From CAZJQT01 sp964548655 (GTDB lineage Bacteria > Patescibacteriota > Saccharimonadia > Saccharimonadales > CAZJQT01), in assembly GCA_964548655.1 (NCBI GenBank), contig CAZJQT010000001.1:1-64000 (forward strand): a DNA stretch of 64,000 nucleotides, written 5' to 3'. The notes beneath the pieces were generated by a model that saw nothing but the letters and a program-made list of their open reading frames with translations, did not search any database and was not told where the DNA came from. The translations under genes and the position numbers were made by a program. Below are positions 24,499 to 33,555 of this stretch, one piece after another. Position 1 is the first letter of the stretch. Every line of letters starts with the position of its first letter.

Positions 24499-24594
24499 AC
24501 TAGCTAATAATCACAATTGGTTTGTGATGCTTATCACAGACTGGCTTGGTCTGTTTGGCTCATAGTAATAACTGCAGAAGAGGGAGAGGTAGTT

Positions 24595-24936
24595 ATGGCA
24601 GAACCAGCGACTCGTCAAGATGTCCAAAACAGTGTTGATCGTGCCAAATCCGCTATCCTGAGTAGTGTTTTAACTCGTAACGACTTACAATCATTGGCCG
24701 GGCAAATACGTGGCGCTATTTTGCAGGATCTGCACGGTATGCACGCCGAAAACCAAGCAATTATGCGACAGTCGATGAACTACCGCGAACAGCTACTCCA
24801 ACGTATAGCCAGCTTGGAGCGAAGCGTCATAACTCTTCAACAACAGGTTGGCAAAGTACAGAATCAACACACACAAACAGCCACTTCAATAAGTAAGATG
24901 CGTCCTGACAACGTTCTAAGTTTCCAGCGTTTTTAA
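24595..24936 (+). CDS. 113-aa coiled-coil hypothetical protein
   Basis: ATG 24595 (MAEPATRQDVQNSVDRAK) follows AGAGGGAGAGG, so the longer upstream frame is rejected. There is no membrane helix. About residues 55-97 (YREQLLQRIASLERSVITLQ) form a heptad-like coiled coil rich in Gln. It may oligomerise or act as a scaffold. It overlaps the 3' end of the convergent gene by 4 bp. No family recognised. Confidence 0.7.
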   Translation: MAEPATRQDVQNSVDRAKSAILSSVLTRNDLQSLAGQIRGAILQDLHGMHAENQAIMRQSMNYREQLLQRIASLERSVITLQQQVGKVQNQHTQTATSISKMRPDNVLSFQRF

Positions 24937-25484
24937 GAGTTATTTTGGTTTTGAGTGAAGTAGTTGATTTCGTTGATAACATCTAATAGAGCTTGAGCGC
25001 GAGCTTTATCATCGGTAATCTGCTTGGCAGCTTCAAAAGCGTCAGGGATCATGTCTTTATTGTCACTGGCTTGAATCATCATCATGGTCGTACGGAATTT
25101 TTCTTCTGGTGACTGATCTAATTGACCTACTAGTGGGCTCAATTGCTGCAAGGCTTGCTGCTTAATATCCATCAGGTCACTAGGAGTTCCAGTTGATTGA
25201 TCATTAGCCGGTTGGTCACTAACGGGAGTTTCTATGTAGTCGGGTGTGTTATCGGATGTAGCATTGTCAGGTGTAATGTTGTCCGGTGTGCCATTGCTAG
25301 GTAATTCGGGTGTAGTTAAATCAGCCGCCGGCATAGAAGGTGCTCCGGCTGCGGCAGCATTCAGCATGACATCATTGTTAGACGGTGTATTATCGGTTGG
25401 CGCAACTGTACCCAAGTCATTGGGGGGCGTCATAGACATTACATCATCATCGGCTTTTTTCTGATCGTCGTTAATTCCAAACAT
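24933..25484 (-). CDS. hypothetical protein with low-complexity N-terminus
   Basis: A 183-aa protein starting at ATG 25484 (MFGINDDQKKADDDV), preceded by GGAAG. The first ~105 residues are Asp/Thr/Pro/Asn-rich and disordered, with short TPDN-type repeats. The C-terminal ~75 residues (from DIKQQALQQLSPLVGQ) form a helical domain with EEKFRTTMMMIQASDNK. This layout of a disordered lead with a conserved helical tail is common in CPR genomes without assigned function. Confidence 0.7.
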   Translation of the reverse strand: MFGINDDQKKADDDVMSMTPPNDLGTVAPTDNTPSNNDVMLNAAAAGAPSMPAADLTTPELPSNGTPDNITPDNATSDNTPDYIETPVSDQPANDQSTGTPSDLMDIKQQALQQLSPLVGQLDQSPEEKFRTTMMMIQASDNKDMIPDAFEAAKQITDDKARAQALLDVINEINYFTQNQNNS

Positions 25485-25560
25485 TAAACTTCCCACTCTT
25501 TATTAATATGCTTTTTCCACTATAGCATAAGTGCTTTGATGTATGTAAGCTAGGAATAAG

Positions 25561-26598
25561 ATGTTGGATGATTTGAAATACATACATCATAAAGATGCTC
25601 AGGACGCTCTGGGTATTGCTGAAAAGCAATGGCAACAGCTGGAACATAGCTTTGAGACCAAAGATTGGGAAATTTCAGGTGATTGCCAGAACGTCGTGCT
25701 GGCCGGTATGGGTGGTTCTGCCTTGGCTGGACTTATCAGCAATAGTTGGCCCGGCTATAAACTGCCATTTGAAGTTATCAGAAGCTACGATATACCGGCC
25801 TACGTCGGTCCAGCCACGTTGTTTATCGCCTCGTCATACTCTGGTAACACCGAGGAAACTATTACGGCGCTTTCCCAGGCTACGGCGCGTAAAGCCCAAA
25901 TAGTCATCTTAAGTTCCGGCGGTAAATTGGCTGAAATAGCCAAGTCTAAGCACTATCCAATAGCTTTGCTGCCTGAAGTCACTGAACCGCGTTACGGAGT
26001 GTTATACAGCCTAAAAGCCTTAGTAACGGTGCTGGAAAAATTTGGTTTAGCCAATAAAGAAAGTGCTGAAAAAACCATGCATGAAGCGGCTGATTTTATA
26101 AAAAAAAGTGTAGCCAACTGGACTCCGGACAAGCCAACCTCCCAAAATCCGGCAAAAAAATTAGCTCAGGAGCTAATGGGCAGGGCACCAGTTATATATG
26201 CCGGACCAAAACTCTTCCCAGCTGCTTACAAATGGAAAATTAGTTTTAATGAAAACGCCAAAAATGTTGCCTGGTGCAACCAATATTCTGAGTTTAATCA
26301 CAACGAAATGCTGGGCTGGACTAGCCACCCAGTTGATAAACCATATAGTGTCATTGAACTTCGTAGCAATCTGGAACATCCCAGAATTCAGCGCCGTTTT
26401 GAGGTTACCGAACAACTACTTTCGGGCCTGCGCCCGGCACCGCACGTTATCCAAGTTGAAGGTGATACGCTATTGGAACAGCTCTTATGGTCAATTGCTT
26501 TTGGAGATTTTGTGAGTTTATATTTGGCGCTGTTAAATGGGATTAATCCAACACCAGTAGATTTAATTGAGAAATTTAAAAAAACTTTAGACGCTTGA
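25561..26598 (+). CDS. bifunctional phosphoglucose/phosphomannose isomerase
   Basis: A 345-aa SIS-domain enzyme that interconverts glucose-6-P or mannose-6-P with fructose-6-P. The fold starts with VVLAGMGGSALAGLI (about 46-60) and YSGNTEETITA (about 101), and the catalytic C-terminal half contains YSEFNHNEMLGW and LYLALLNGINPTPVDLIEKFK. It belongs to the archaeal/actinobacterial PGI/PMI type and not to the classical PGI family. It would feed sugar phosphates to glycolysis or cell-wall precursors. GGAATAAG lies directly before ATG. Confidence 0.93.
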   Translation: MLDDLKYIHHKDAQDALGIAEKQWQQLEHSFETKDWEISGDCQNVVLAGMGGSALAGLISNSWPGYKLPFEVIRSYDIPAYVGPATLFIASSYSGNTEETITALSQATARKAQIVILSSGGKLAEIAKSKHYPIALLPEVTEPRYGVLYSLKALVTVLEKFGLANKESAEKTMHEAADFIKKSVANWTPDKPTSQNPAKKLAQELMGRAPVIYAGPKLFPAAYKWKISFNENAKNVAWCNQYSEFNHNEMLGWTSHPVDKPYSVIELRSNLEHPRIQRRFEVTEQLLSGLRPAPHVIQVEGDTLLEQLLWSIAFGDFVSLYLALLNGINPTPVDLIEKFKKTLDA

Positions 26599-26631
26599 AC
26601 TATTTTCATGTCCAGTGCATTCTAGGTAGTG

Positions 26632-27378
26632 ATGTTTGACATTGGTAGCCTAGGCACTATTATGGCAATTTTTGCCCACCCCGATGACGAAACCTTCACC
26701 TGCGGAGGGCTACTTAGTATGGCAGTTGCTAATGGCCAGACAGTAATATGTGTGACGGCCACCAGAGGCGAGGCCGGGGTTCGTGATGAAAAACGCTGGC
26801 CAGCCGATAAATTAGGCCAAATCCGTGAGCACGAGCTAGAAGAGGCTTTAAAAATTCTCGGTATTAGTCATCATCATTGGTTGGATTATGAGGACGGTCG
26901 ATGCCATCAAATACCAGACACTGAAGCTGTCGCCAAGCTCATCAAGCTAGTTGATAAGTACCAACCAGATACCATTTTGACGTTTGGACCAGATGGCTTA
27001 ACCGGACACCAAGACCACCAAGCGGCGTCGCGCTGGAGCAATCTAGCAATCAAACACAGCCACAAACCTGTAGAAATCTACTACGTCATAGACTCCGAGG
27101 AGCAATATAATAACTTCACCAAAGCAGCCGATGAAAAGTTTGATATTTATTTTAATATCGACAAGCCAACTCTAGTATCACGCGCCAAGTGCGATATTTG
27201 CCTAAAACTACCAACAGATGTGGTCAAAAAGAAAATATCCAGCCTCAAGGCTCAAATTTCTCAAACTGACGCCATGTTTAAACAAAACGGCGGTGATTGG
27301 TTTAGTAAGGTCTATGCCTATGAGACGTTTGTGAATGCCAACCGCCATGACATCAAGTGGCAAACGGCCTTGTCCTAG
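26632..27378 (+). CDS. PIG-L family deacetylase
   Basis: A 248-aa zinc-dependent N-deacetylase of the LmbE/PIG-L type. The metal motif FAHPDDETFTCGG (about 14-26) and the partner GPDGLTGHQDHQA (about 121-133) are intact. Members act on GlcNAc-type sugars, for example in GlcNAc-lipid or mycothiol/bacillithiol synthesis. Substrate unknown here. A GTG (26629) directly precedes ATG 26632; either could start. It lies 33 bp after the sugar isomerase and may be co-transcribed. It overlaps the convergent CarS-like gene by 4 bp. Confidence 0.9.
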   Translation: MFDIGSLGTIMAIFAHPDDETFTCGGLLSMAVANGQTVICVTATRGEAGVRDEKRWPADKLGQIREHELEEALKILGISHHHWLDYEDGRCHQIPDTEAVAKLIKLVDKYQPDTILTFGPDGLTGHQDHQAASRWSNLAIKHSHKPVEIYYVIDSEEQYNNFTKAADEKFDIYFNIDKPTLVSRAKCDICLKLPTDVVKKKISSLKAQISQTDAMFKQNGGDWFSKVYAYETFVNANRHDIKWQTALS

Positions 27379-27893
27379 ATCGGTTTTTCTTTTAGCCCCA
27401 ATAAAAAAGCGATATAAGCTACCACTAGATGCAATCCAAAATAAACACCAACAATGATCGCTATTTGTTGCAAATCCAGATCAAAAACAAAACCGCTCAA
27501 CACTAAACCACCGACTATGTAATCCAGCTGATCAAACGGAAACCAACGCTCGCCTGGCTTTTTGCCCACTAAGCGTTTGAAATAACTCTCAATCGCATCA
27601 CCCAGTAGAGCCCCAAAGCCGACCAAAGCACTGTGAATTAACCATAGCTTCAAATTGTTGCTATGAAAGTAAAAATGATTGGTTATAAGACCAGTAAATA
27701 CCGCCATAAGCGTGCCTAGAACGACGCCACGCCAGCGTTTGTTGTCACCTAGTAGTCTCTTGCCGTGATAACTAAGCCCAAAATCCATCGGCGTTTGCCA
27801 ATTTTTTATGATCGGTAAACGATTGGCCAATACTGGGCTCATGTTGGCAACGCCTGCGGGTAAGAAAAAAAGCAACGTTCCGAAAAAGCTCAT
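27375..27893 (-). CDS. CarS-like CDP-archaeol synthase family protein
   Basis: A 172-aa integral membrane protein with about five helices. The family signatures LLGDNKRWRG (about 48-57) and GERWFPFDQLDYIVGG (about 113-128) match CarS, which in archaea transfers CMP from CTP to unsaturated archaetidic acid. In a bacterium it may activate phosphatidic acid or another lipid phosphate. It is the last gene of a three-gene overlapping operon with a PHP phosphoesterase and a CDP-alcohol phosphatidyltransferase, which fits making and then using a CDP-lipid. Confidence 0.85.
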   Translation of the reverse strand: MSFFGTLLFFLPAGVANMSPVLANRLPIIKNWQTPMDFGLSYHGKRLLGDNKRWRGVVLGTLMAVFTGLITNHFYFHSNNLKLWLIHSALVGFGALLGDAIESYFKRLVGKKPGERWFPFDQLDYIVGGLVLSGFVFDLDLQQIAIIVGVYFGLHLVVAYIAFLLGLKEKPI

Positions 27894-28543
27894 CTACGAC
27901 CTTGTAGTTTTTTGCGTAAGCGATGATATTTGGGGTAGAGCAACGCCCTAGTTGTTGGCCGCTCTGTCATAGGTGTACCGTGAGCAATTTCATCCAACAA
28001 ACTACCACGATTTGGCAAAGATTTAGTCTGCGTAAACGTCCGGCCAAGTCCTTTAAAGCCGTGGGCATCGCTACTAGCGGCCGAGCGTGAATGGTTTAGC
28101 CTGACCCAGATAGCTGTCTGGGCGCTCCGGTTTTGCCAGAAAGCGCGACCATTAACCACCTCAACAATGTCAATAAAATCATGCAACTCTTCCATAACAG
28201 CCGGGTGCAAACCGTGCCTAATTGATTCAAATGGATGCGGTATATAAACTAGGCCATCCTGGTCTTTGATCTTTTTGACGGTTTCAAGTGGCGACAAACC
28301 CGGTCTGATAGCTTCAGTTAGGTACAAGCCAATAATCTCACCTGACGTCGTCATTATTTCCTCACCAACAATGATATGTTCACCCAAATGATCCTTTAGC
28401 TGGGTCGCAAAATCTATGGAATTGTGGTCAGTCACCGCCACCAGGTCCAACATGCCGGATGACAAAGCCCGGGCATACTGTTCAGCCGTGATGCCACCGT
28501 CTGGCGAGGCAACCGAATGAGTGTGTAGGTCGATTTTATACAC
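27890..28543 (-). CDS. PHP-domain phosphoesterase
   Basis: A 217-aa metal-dependent phosphoesterase. It starts MYKIDLHTHSVASPDGG (HxH of the PHP fold), followed by AVTDHNSIDFA, VGEEIMT, YIPHPFES and SSDAHGFKGLG, which together form the trinuclear metal site. Related enzymes hydrolyse small phosphodiesters or 3',5'-nucleoside bisphosphates. Located between a CDP-alcohol transferase and CarS with 4- and 8-bp overlaps, it may act on a lipid head group or by-product, but this is inference. Confidence 0.88.
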   Translation of the reverse strand: MYKIDLHTHSVASPDGGITAEQYARALSSGMLDLVAVTDHNSIDFATQLKDHLGEHIIVGEEIMTTSGEIIGLYLTEAIRPGLSPLETVKKIKDQDGLVYIPHPFESIRHGLHPAVMEELHDFIDIVEVVNGRAFWQNRSAQTAIWVRLNHSRSAASSDAHGFKGLGRTFTQTKSLPNRGSLLDEIAHGTPMTERPTTRALLYPKYHRLRKKLQGRR

Positions 28544-29156
28544 GCGATAATCTCCTGGTTATTCTAATCAGCCGGCCAATGGCAGTTAGGCTGGATAATA
28601 AAGCTATAACGATCACGGCTAGGGCCACGCGGTTTGATAGCAAGCCGATCAACAATATAAACATTCTGACCTCAAAGCGCATCAGTCCATCAGCAAACAG
28701 GCGGTTAATCTCGTTGGGCGATAAGTGAGCGTCTTTTATAGCCGTTTCGCCCTTGGCTTTAACGTAGGAAACACTTAGCGACGCTCCACAAGCAACCACA
28801 GCCCATACTGCCAAATATGGCCGACCAGTCTGAGCAATTATCTGGTAGGCGGCTCCGGTGTAGAGTAAAACTTCCTTGATGCGGTCGGTGCTGGCATCCA
28901 GCACCATACCAGCGTTGCTGGCACGCTTTTGCAATCTGGCTAGCTCGCCGTCTAGTGCATCAAACAAACCAAACACTACCAATAAGCCAGCGGCTAATAA
29001 ATTGTGTTGAAAGGCTATCTCCCAGGCTATCAATACGTGTGCTATCAGTCCAACAATAGTCACAGAATTAGGGCTTAACCTACCTCCACTGAGTTTATTG
29101 AGTACTATGGCAACTCTACGCATCAACGATCTTACCAACGAGCGCATCCAATCCAT
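28536..29156 (-). CDS. CDP-alcohol phosphatidyltransferase
   Basis: A 206-aa membrane enzyme that swaps CMP of a CDP-lipid for an alcohol (glycerol-3-P, inositol-P or similar). The signature D-x2-DG-x2-AR-x8-G-x3-D-x3-D is complete in ALDGELARLQKRASNAGMVL and the following DASTD (about residues 66-90). About five helices are predicted. First gene of the operon: TATAAT on the minus strand at 29163-29168 lies 6 nt before ATG 29156 (leaderless). The acceptor alcohol is not determined. Confidence 0.9.
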   Translation of the reverse strand: MDWMRSLVRSLMRRVAIVLNKLSGGRLSPNSVTIVGLIAHVLIAWEIAFQHNLLAAGLLVVFGLFDALDGELARLQKRASNAGMVLDASTDRIKEVLLYTGAAYQIIAQTGRPYLAVWAVVACGASLSVSYVKAKGETAIKDAHLSPNEINRLFADGLMRFEVRMFILLIGLLSNRVALAVIVIALLSSLTAIGRLIRITRRLSRV

Positions 29157-29197
29157 AAGGCCATTATACGGTGTTGGTTGCTATACTGGTAGTTATC

Positions 29198-29875
29198 ATG
29201 GCTAAAACTTCAGAGCCAACTGGCGTGGTAAATGCTCTGCTGTTAGCTAATCTAATCAGCCTAGTTTTATTTGGTCTTAGAGTTATTGCTGCTCAAAACA
29301 TTCGCTACTGGTTTTTGGTCTGGAATCTAGCTCTGGCGTGGCTACCGGTTTTATTTGTCTGGCTACTTATCAAACAACTTAAAACCAAACGCTGGCAAGA
29401 ACCTTTGCCAATGCTATTAACCCTGCTTTGGTTGGGTTTTTTACCCAATAGTTTTTACCTAATCAGCGACCTTATACATCTACAGTCAACTGGCGATATC
29501 GGTGTTTTGTTTGATACCGTCATGTTCATGTCATTCATATTAAACGGTCTTGTGGCTGGCTACCTGAGCCTCTACCATGTCCACAAACAACTGATAAAAC
29601 GCAAGGGTAGGGAAAAAGCGCATATTTTGATAGGTGTAATTCTACTGCTGGTCAGTTTTGCCATTTATTTAGGGCGGACGCTTAGGTGGAACAGTTGGGA
29701 TGTACTGCTAAATCCGGCCGGCGTCTTGTTTGATGTTTCAGAAAGAGTAATTAGTCCCTTAGAACACCCACAGGCAATTGTTACCACCACGACTTTTTTC
29801 TTACTACTTGGCAGCGTCTATATAGTTATCTGGCAGCTGGCTCATCACCATGTTGATAACAAGGACCAAGACTAG
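29198..29875 (+). CDS. DUF1361-type membrane protein
   Basis: A 225-aa integral membrane protein with six or seven helices. The stretch LLTLLWLGFLPNSFYLISDLIHL (about 76-98) and AIYLGRTLRWNSWDVLLNP are typical of DUF1361, function unknown. I choose ATG 29198 because TATACT (29182-29187) lies 10 nt before it; the longer frame would start with GTG upstream of that box. It is divergent from the CDP-alcohol transferase with 41 bp between starts, and is followed by a minus-oriented 73-nt element. Confidence 0.78.
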   Translation: MAKTSEPTGVVNALLLANLISLVLFGLRVIAAQNIRYWFLVWNLALAWLPVLFVWLLIKQLKTKRWQEPLPMLLTLLWLGFLPNSFYLISDLIHLQSTGDIGVLFDTVMFMSFILNGLVAGYLSLYHVHKQLIKRKGREKAHILIGVILLLVSFAIYLGRTLRWNSWDVLLNPAGVLFDVSERVISPLEHPQAIVTTTTFFLLLGSVYIVIWQLAHHHVDNKDQD

Positions 29876-29890
29876 CGCTTAGTTTTTTAA

Positions 29891-29963
29891 GGGAAAAGAG
29901 TAGCCCGAGTCTTGGATTCATTCCAAGCCCGGCGCGATGAGGGAAACCGTAGGTGTCCCTCAT
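29891..29963 (-). ncRNA. 73-nt two-hairpin element, copy E
   Basis: On the minus strand: hairpin 1 ATGAGGGA/TCCCTCAT plus ACC/GGT (plus-strand 29937-29963), then hairpin 2 centred on CTTGGA/TCCAAG, then CGGGCTACTCTTTTCCC. The second half (46 nt) matches copy J at 63140-63185 in 42 positions, while the hairpin-1 stems differ but still pair. It lies between two plus-strand genes in the opposite orientation, so it is not simply their terminator. Confidence 0.65.
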
Positions 29964-29986
29964 AGAGCTCTGCTATTATTAGGTGA

Positions 29987-31669
29987 ATGAAGCGGGAAAT
30001 TGAGCAAGTAATTGCCACTGTTTGCAAAGATTTATTCAAAGTCGATGTTGAGGTTAGTTTGACTCGAACAACTGAACAATTTGGTGATTATGCTACCAAC
30101 ATAGCCCTGCAATTAGCAGCTAAGAAAAAAGTGAAACCCGGCGAAATCGCTAACCAATTAGTGATAGTGCTAGAGAAAAAACTGGCGGGTATTGTAGAGA
30201 AGATATCAATCGCTGGGCCGGGTTTTATTAACCTTACGCTGGCTGGCAAAACCTTGGTTAGTGAAGTGTCACGCGTCAATGAAAAATATGGCCACAACGA
30301 TCTATATAAAGACAAAGTCATCGTAGCTGAGTATTCAGACCCAAACCCATTCAAGGTTTTACACGCTGGGCATTTGTATACCAGTGTTGTTGGTGATGCC
30401 ATAGCCAAACTATTTGAGGCGGCTGGGGGCAAGGTTCACAGAGTTAATTTTGGCGGCGATGTTGGTCGGCATGTGGCTATTGCTATGTGGGCGATAATAA
30501 AAGAACTTGGTGGAGAGTTTCCGGATAAACTATCGTCCATTACGGAGAAACAACGTCCAGAATGGATGACCAAGGCTTACGTTAAGGGCAATAATGCTTT
30601 TTTGGATAACGCAACTGCAAAAAAGGAAATAACAGAGCTCAATAAGCGCATCTATCAACTACACACTGAGAATGATCATAAATCACCACTGGCACAAATC
30701 TATTGGACAACTCGGCAGTGGAGCTACGACTACTTTGAACAATTTTATAGTCAGATTGGTAGCAAATTTGAGAAATACTATCCGGAAAGTGAAGTTGCCG
30801 AGCTAGGTTTAAAAACTGTCCAGGAACAGTTAAAAAAAGGCGTTTTCAAGAAGTCAGACGGGGCAATTGTGTTTGACGGCCACAAGCACGGTTTACACAC
30901 CAGGGTGTTTATTAACTCTGAAGGCCTGCCAACTTATGAGGCCAAAGACACTGGTCTGATACTACAAAAATGGCAGGATTATCATTTTGACCTGTCGGTC
31001 GTCATCACTGCTAATGAAATTGCCCAATATATGCAGGTAGTTTTGAAAGCTATTGAACAATTCAAACCGGACTTGGTCAAAAAAACTGTTCATCTGACTC
31101 ACGGCATGATTAAACTTCAGGGTGGTGTCAAAATGAGCTCGAGGAAAGGCAACATCCTAAGAGCCGTAGATGTGCTAGACGCGGCCGCTAAAGCTAATCA
31201 TAAGCTCAGCGGTAAAGAGCAACCCATCGTGGTGTTAGGCGCGGTTAAATACGCCTTTCTAAAACAGGGCTTAGGGGGTGATATCATTTACGATCCAGAA
31301 GAGTCAGTCGCCATTGCCGGCAACAGTGGGCCATATTTGCAATACGCCCATGCCCGAGCGCGCAGCATTTTGACCAAAGCCAAAGCGGACAATGCTAAGA
31401 TTGACTATTTTGATGAAGCCGAACGCAGCCTAGCACGCAAAATTAGCGAATTCCCAGAGGTGGTTGAAGTGGCTGTGACTGAATTTACCCCGCACCACAT
31501 TGCCACTTATCTGTATGAACTTGCCCAAGATTTTAATAGTTTTTATGAAAATAGTCGGGTGATAGGTGACCCACGTGAGCAGACACGACTCAAGCTAGTA
31601 GAGGCTTACGCCCAAGTTCTAAAAAATGGCCTAGAACTACTGAATATTACTGCCCCGGAGAAGATGTGA
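29987..31669 (+). CDS. argS: arginyl-tRNA synthetase
   Basis: A class I synthetase charging tRNA-Arg (560 aa). Visible are the HIGH-type motif DPNPFKVLHAGHLYTS (about 115-130), the KMSKS-type VKMSSRKGN (about 383-391), YLQYAHARARSI, and a C-terminal DALR anticodon-binding domain ending EAYAQVLKNGLELLNI. The start ATG 29987 has TATTAT nearby and no strong Shine-Dalgarno. It heads an operon: the next gene starts within its stop codon (GTGA overlap). Confidence 0.97.
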   Translation: MKREIEQVIATVCKDLFKVDVEVSLTRTTEQFGDYATNIALQLAAKKKVKPGEIANQLVIVLEKKLAGIVEKISIAGPGFINLTLAGKTLVSEVSRVNEKYGHNDLYKDKVIVAEYSDPNPFKVLHAGHLYTSVVGDAIAKLFEAAGGKVHRVNFGGDVGRHVAIAMWAIIKELGGEFPDKLSSITEKQRPEWMTKAYVKGNNAFLDNATAKKEITELNKRIYQLHTENDHKSPLAQIYWTTRQWSYDYFEQFYSQIGSKFEKYYPESEVAELGLKTVQEQLKKGVFKKSDGAIVFDGHKHGLHTRVFINSEGLPTYEAKDTGLILQKWQDYHFDLSVVITANEIAQYMQVVLKAIEQFKPDLVKKTVHLTHGMIKLQGGVKMSSRKGNILRAVDVLDAAAKANHKLSGKEQPIVVLGAVKYAFLKQGLGGDIIYDPEESVAIAGNSGPYLQYAHARARSILTKAKADNAKIDYFDEAERSLARKISEFPEVVEVAVTEFTPHHIATYLYELAQDFNSFYENSRVIGDPREQTRLKLVEAYAQVLKNGLELLNITAPEKM

Positions 31670-32226
31670 ACGTTCTAATTGTCCCGGGTTATGGGGACAG
31701 ATACGACTATATAGAAAAAGCAACAGAACACTGGTCAGAAAAATATGGTATCGAACCGGAAATATACGTGTTTGGTACCAAGCCTGAGGATGAATATGCT
31801 CCCAATTGGCTAGCTTTTGAAGCTAAGCTTCAACAAATGGGTAATACTGCCATTATTGGTGCCAGTTTTGGGGTAACCATCGCGCTAAGAGCCCTGCAAG
31901 ACCATCCGGATATTGTCAGCTGCGCAGTTGGGATTTCTGGTCCGCATGACTTGAAAGACATGGATCAAAAAACTGTCGATAAAAAATATCAACTACTCAA
32001 TGAATCATTACCAGCTTTTTCGGTTGATAAATTGCCGCTTGATAAGGTAATGACACTAAGGCCAATCTATGATGGCGTCATTGAACCTAAAAAAGTTTTT
32101 ATAAAAGATGCAACCAATAAGCGCATGCTCACAATCGGTCATCCGCTGGGCATCTTCTGGGCATTCAAATTTAATGGCAGAGCAATCACTGACTTTATAA
32201 AGGCTCATCATGACAATAGTATTTGA
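31666..32226 (+). CDS. RBBP9/YdeN-like serine hydrolase
   Basis: A 186-aa alpha/beta hydrolase. It starts NVLIVPGYGDRYDY, has the nucleophile elbow GASFGVT (about 65-71) and a late His in TIGHPLGIFW (about 161-170), consistent with a Ser-Asp-His triad. The GTG start overlaps the argS stop (GTGA). Substrate unknown; related proteins are small esterases. It is translationally coupled to argS and overlaps the following HAD gene by 17 bp. Confidence 0.82.
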   Translation: MNVLIVPGYGDRYDYIEKATEHWSEKYGIEPEIYVFGTKPEDEYAPNWLAFEAKLQQMGNTAIIGASFGVTIALRALQDHPDIVSCAVGISGPHDLKDMDQKTVDKKYQLLNESLPAFSVDKLPLDKVMTLRPIYDGVIEPKKVFIKDATNKRMLTIGHPLGIFWAFKFNGRAITDFIKAHHDNSI

Positions 32227-32839
32227 TTTTGATGGTACGTTGGCTGATAGCCAATCAGTTGTCTTAGAACTTTATAATGACACCGCTAAAGAGCGAGGCT
32301 TCAAGCACATCAGCCGAGAAGACTGGCCCAAAGTGCGGCGCATGGGTATAGCCGAAGGTCTAAGGTTCGCCGGTATCAAAGCCTATCAGATACCGGGACT
32401 TTTGGCACTTGGCAAACGCGAAATGGTCAAACGGGCAAGAGATATCAAATTGTTTCCGGGTGTGGCAGATGTAGTCAAACAGCTTAATGCCTATGGCCAC
32501 GAAGTTTATTTACTCAGCACCAACTCTAACCAGGTTGTTAATACGGTTTTAAAAAACAATGGCCTGATTGGCTACCTGACCGTTCTAAAAAGCTCTCAGA
32601 TATTTGGCAAAGCCCGTGCTATCCGTGGTCTAATGCGTAAACACAAACTTAAGTCTGGGGATGTTTGGATGGTCGGTGATGAGGTGCGCGATATTCAGGC
32701 CGCCCAAAAGGCCGGCGTCAATATCATATCTGTTACCTGGGGCTTCCAACCGACTGATGTGCTTGGTCCAGCTGAACCCACAGCCCTAGCTCAAAATCCA
32801 GCCGACATTCTAAAAATTATTCAATCCAGTCATGACTGA
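32210..32839 (+). CDS. HAD-superfamily phosphatase (phosphoglycolate phosphatase-like)
   Basis: A 209-aa HAD subfamily IA hydrolase. Motif I is VFDFDGTLADS at the N-terminus, with the helical cap at about 18-90, motif II LLSTNSNQV, a Lys before IFGKARAI, and motif IV MVGDEVRDIQAAQKAG. All catalytic acids are present. It overlaps both neighbours (17 bp upstream, 8 bp downstream), so it is co-translated in the argS operon. Substrate not determinable. Confidence 0.9.
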   Translation: MTIVFDFDGTLADSQSVVLELYNDTAKERGFKHISREDWPKVRRMGIAEGLRFAGIKAYQIPGLLALGKREMVKRARDIKLFPGVADVVKQLNAYGHEVYLLSTNSNQVVNTVLKNNGLIGYLTVLKSSQIFGKARAIRGLMRKHKLKSGDVWMVGDEVRDIQAAQKAGVNIISVTWGFQPTDVLGPAEPTALAQNPADILKIIQSSHD

Positions 32840-33551
32840 ACAAAATAATGCTCTAGTCCAGCTTGAAAAAGCTCTGCAAAAAAGCGCCGATCCAACCAGA
32901 GCATTAGCGTCCTCCAAGTTTTTTAGAACTGGACCCGGACAATATGGTGAGGGTGACAAATTTTTGGGTGTCAGAGTACCTCAACAACGGCTGATTGCTA
33001 AACAGTTCTATAAGGTTATTTCGCTTGATGACACACTTAAATTGTTGAAGAGTAAGTGGCACGAATACCGGCTGACCGCCATAATAATTTTGGTAACTCA
33101 ATATCAAAAAGCTGATGCTAGCGGCAAAAAAATTATAGCCAATGCTTACCATAAGAACCGTCGTTACGTTAATAACTGGGATTTAGTAGACAGTTCGGCG
33201 CCCTATATTCTGGGTGATTATTTGCTGGATCATGCCCGCGGCGTCTTGTACCGTCTGGCAAAATCTTCATCTGTCTGGGATAGACGTATAGCCATTATTA
33301 CGACCCTAAACTTTATCAGAAATGGGGAATTTGTAGACACTCTAAAATTGTCTGAATTGTTGCTGGACGACAAACATGATCTTATGCACAAGGCCGTAGG
33401 TTGGTGTTTACGTGAGGTTGGCAAAAAAGATAGAAAAACTCTTTTAAAGTTCCTTGATCAACACGCCAAGACAATGCCCAGAACCGCTCTGCGCTACGCC
33501 ATTGAACATTTACCACCAGAGCAACGGCAGCACTACATGGGAGTAAAATAA
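32832..33551 (+). CDS. AlkD-like DNA alkylation repair protein
   Basis: A 239-aa protein of HEAT-like helical repeats. GEGDKFLGVRVPQQRLIAKQFY (about 39-60), RRYVNNWDLVDSSAPYILGDYL and VWDRRIAIITT are characteristic of the AlkD family, glycosylases that excise N3- and N7-alkylated purines. The Trp/Asp in NNWDLVD fit the active-site region. It overlaps the HAD gene by 8 bp and precedes the glutamate dehydrogenase by 4 bp. Confidence 0.92.
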   Translation: MTEQNNALVQLEKALQKSADPTRALASSKFFRTGPGQYGEGDKFLGVRVPQQRLIAKQFYKVISLDDTLKLLKSKWHEYRLTAIIILVTQYQKADASGKKIIANAYHKNRRYVNNWDLVDSSAPYILGDYLLDHARGVLYRLAKSSSVWDRRIAIITTLNFIRNGEFVDTLKLSELLLDDKHDLMHKAVGWCLREVGKKDRKTLLKFLDQHAKTMPRTALRYAIEHLPPEQRQHYMGVK

Positions 33552-33555
33552 AGGG

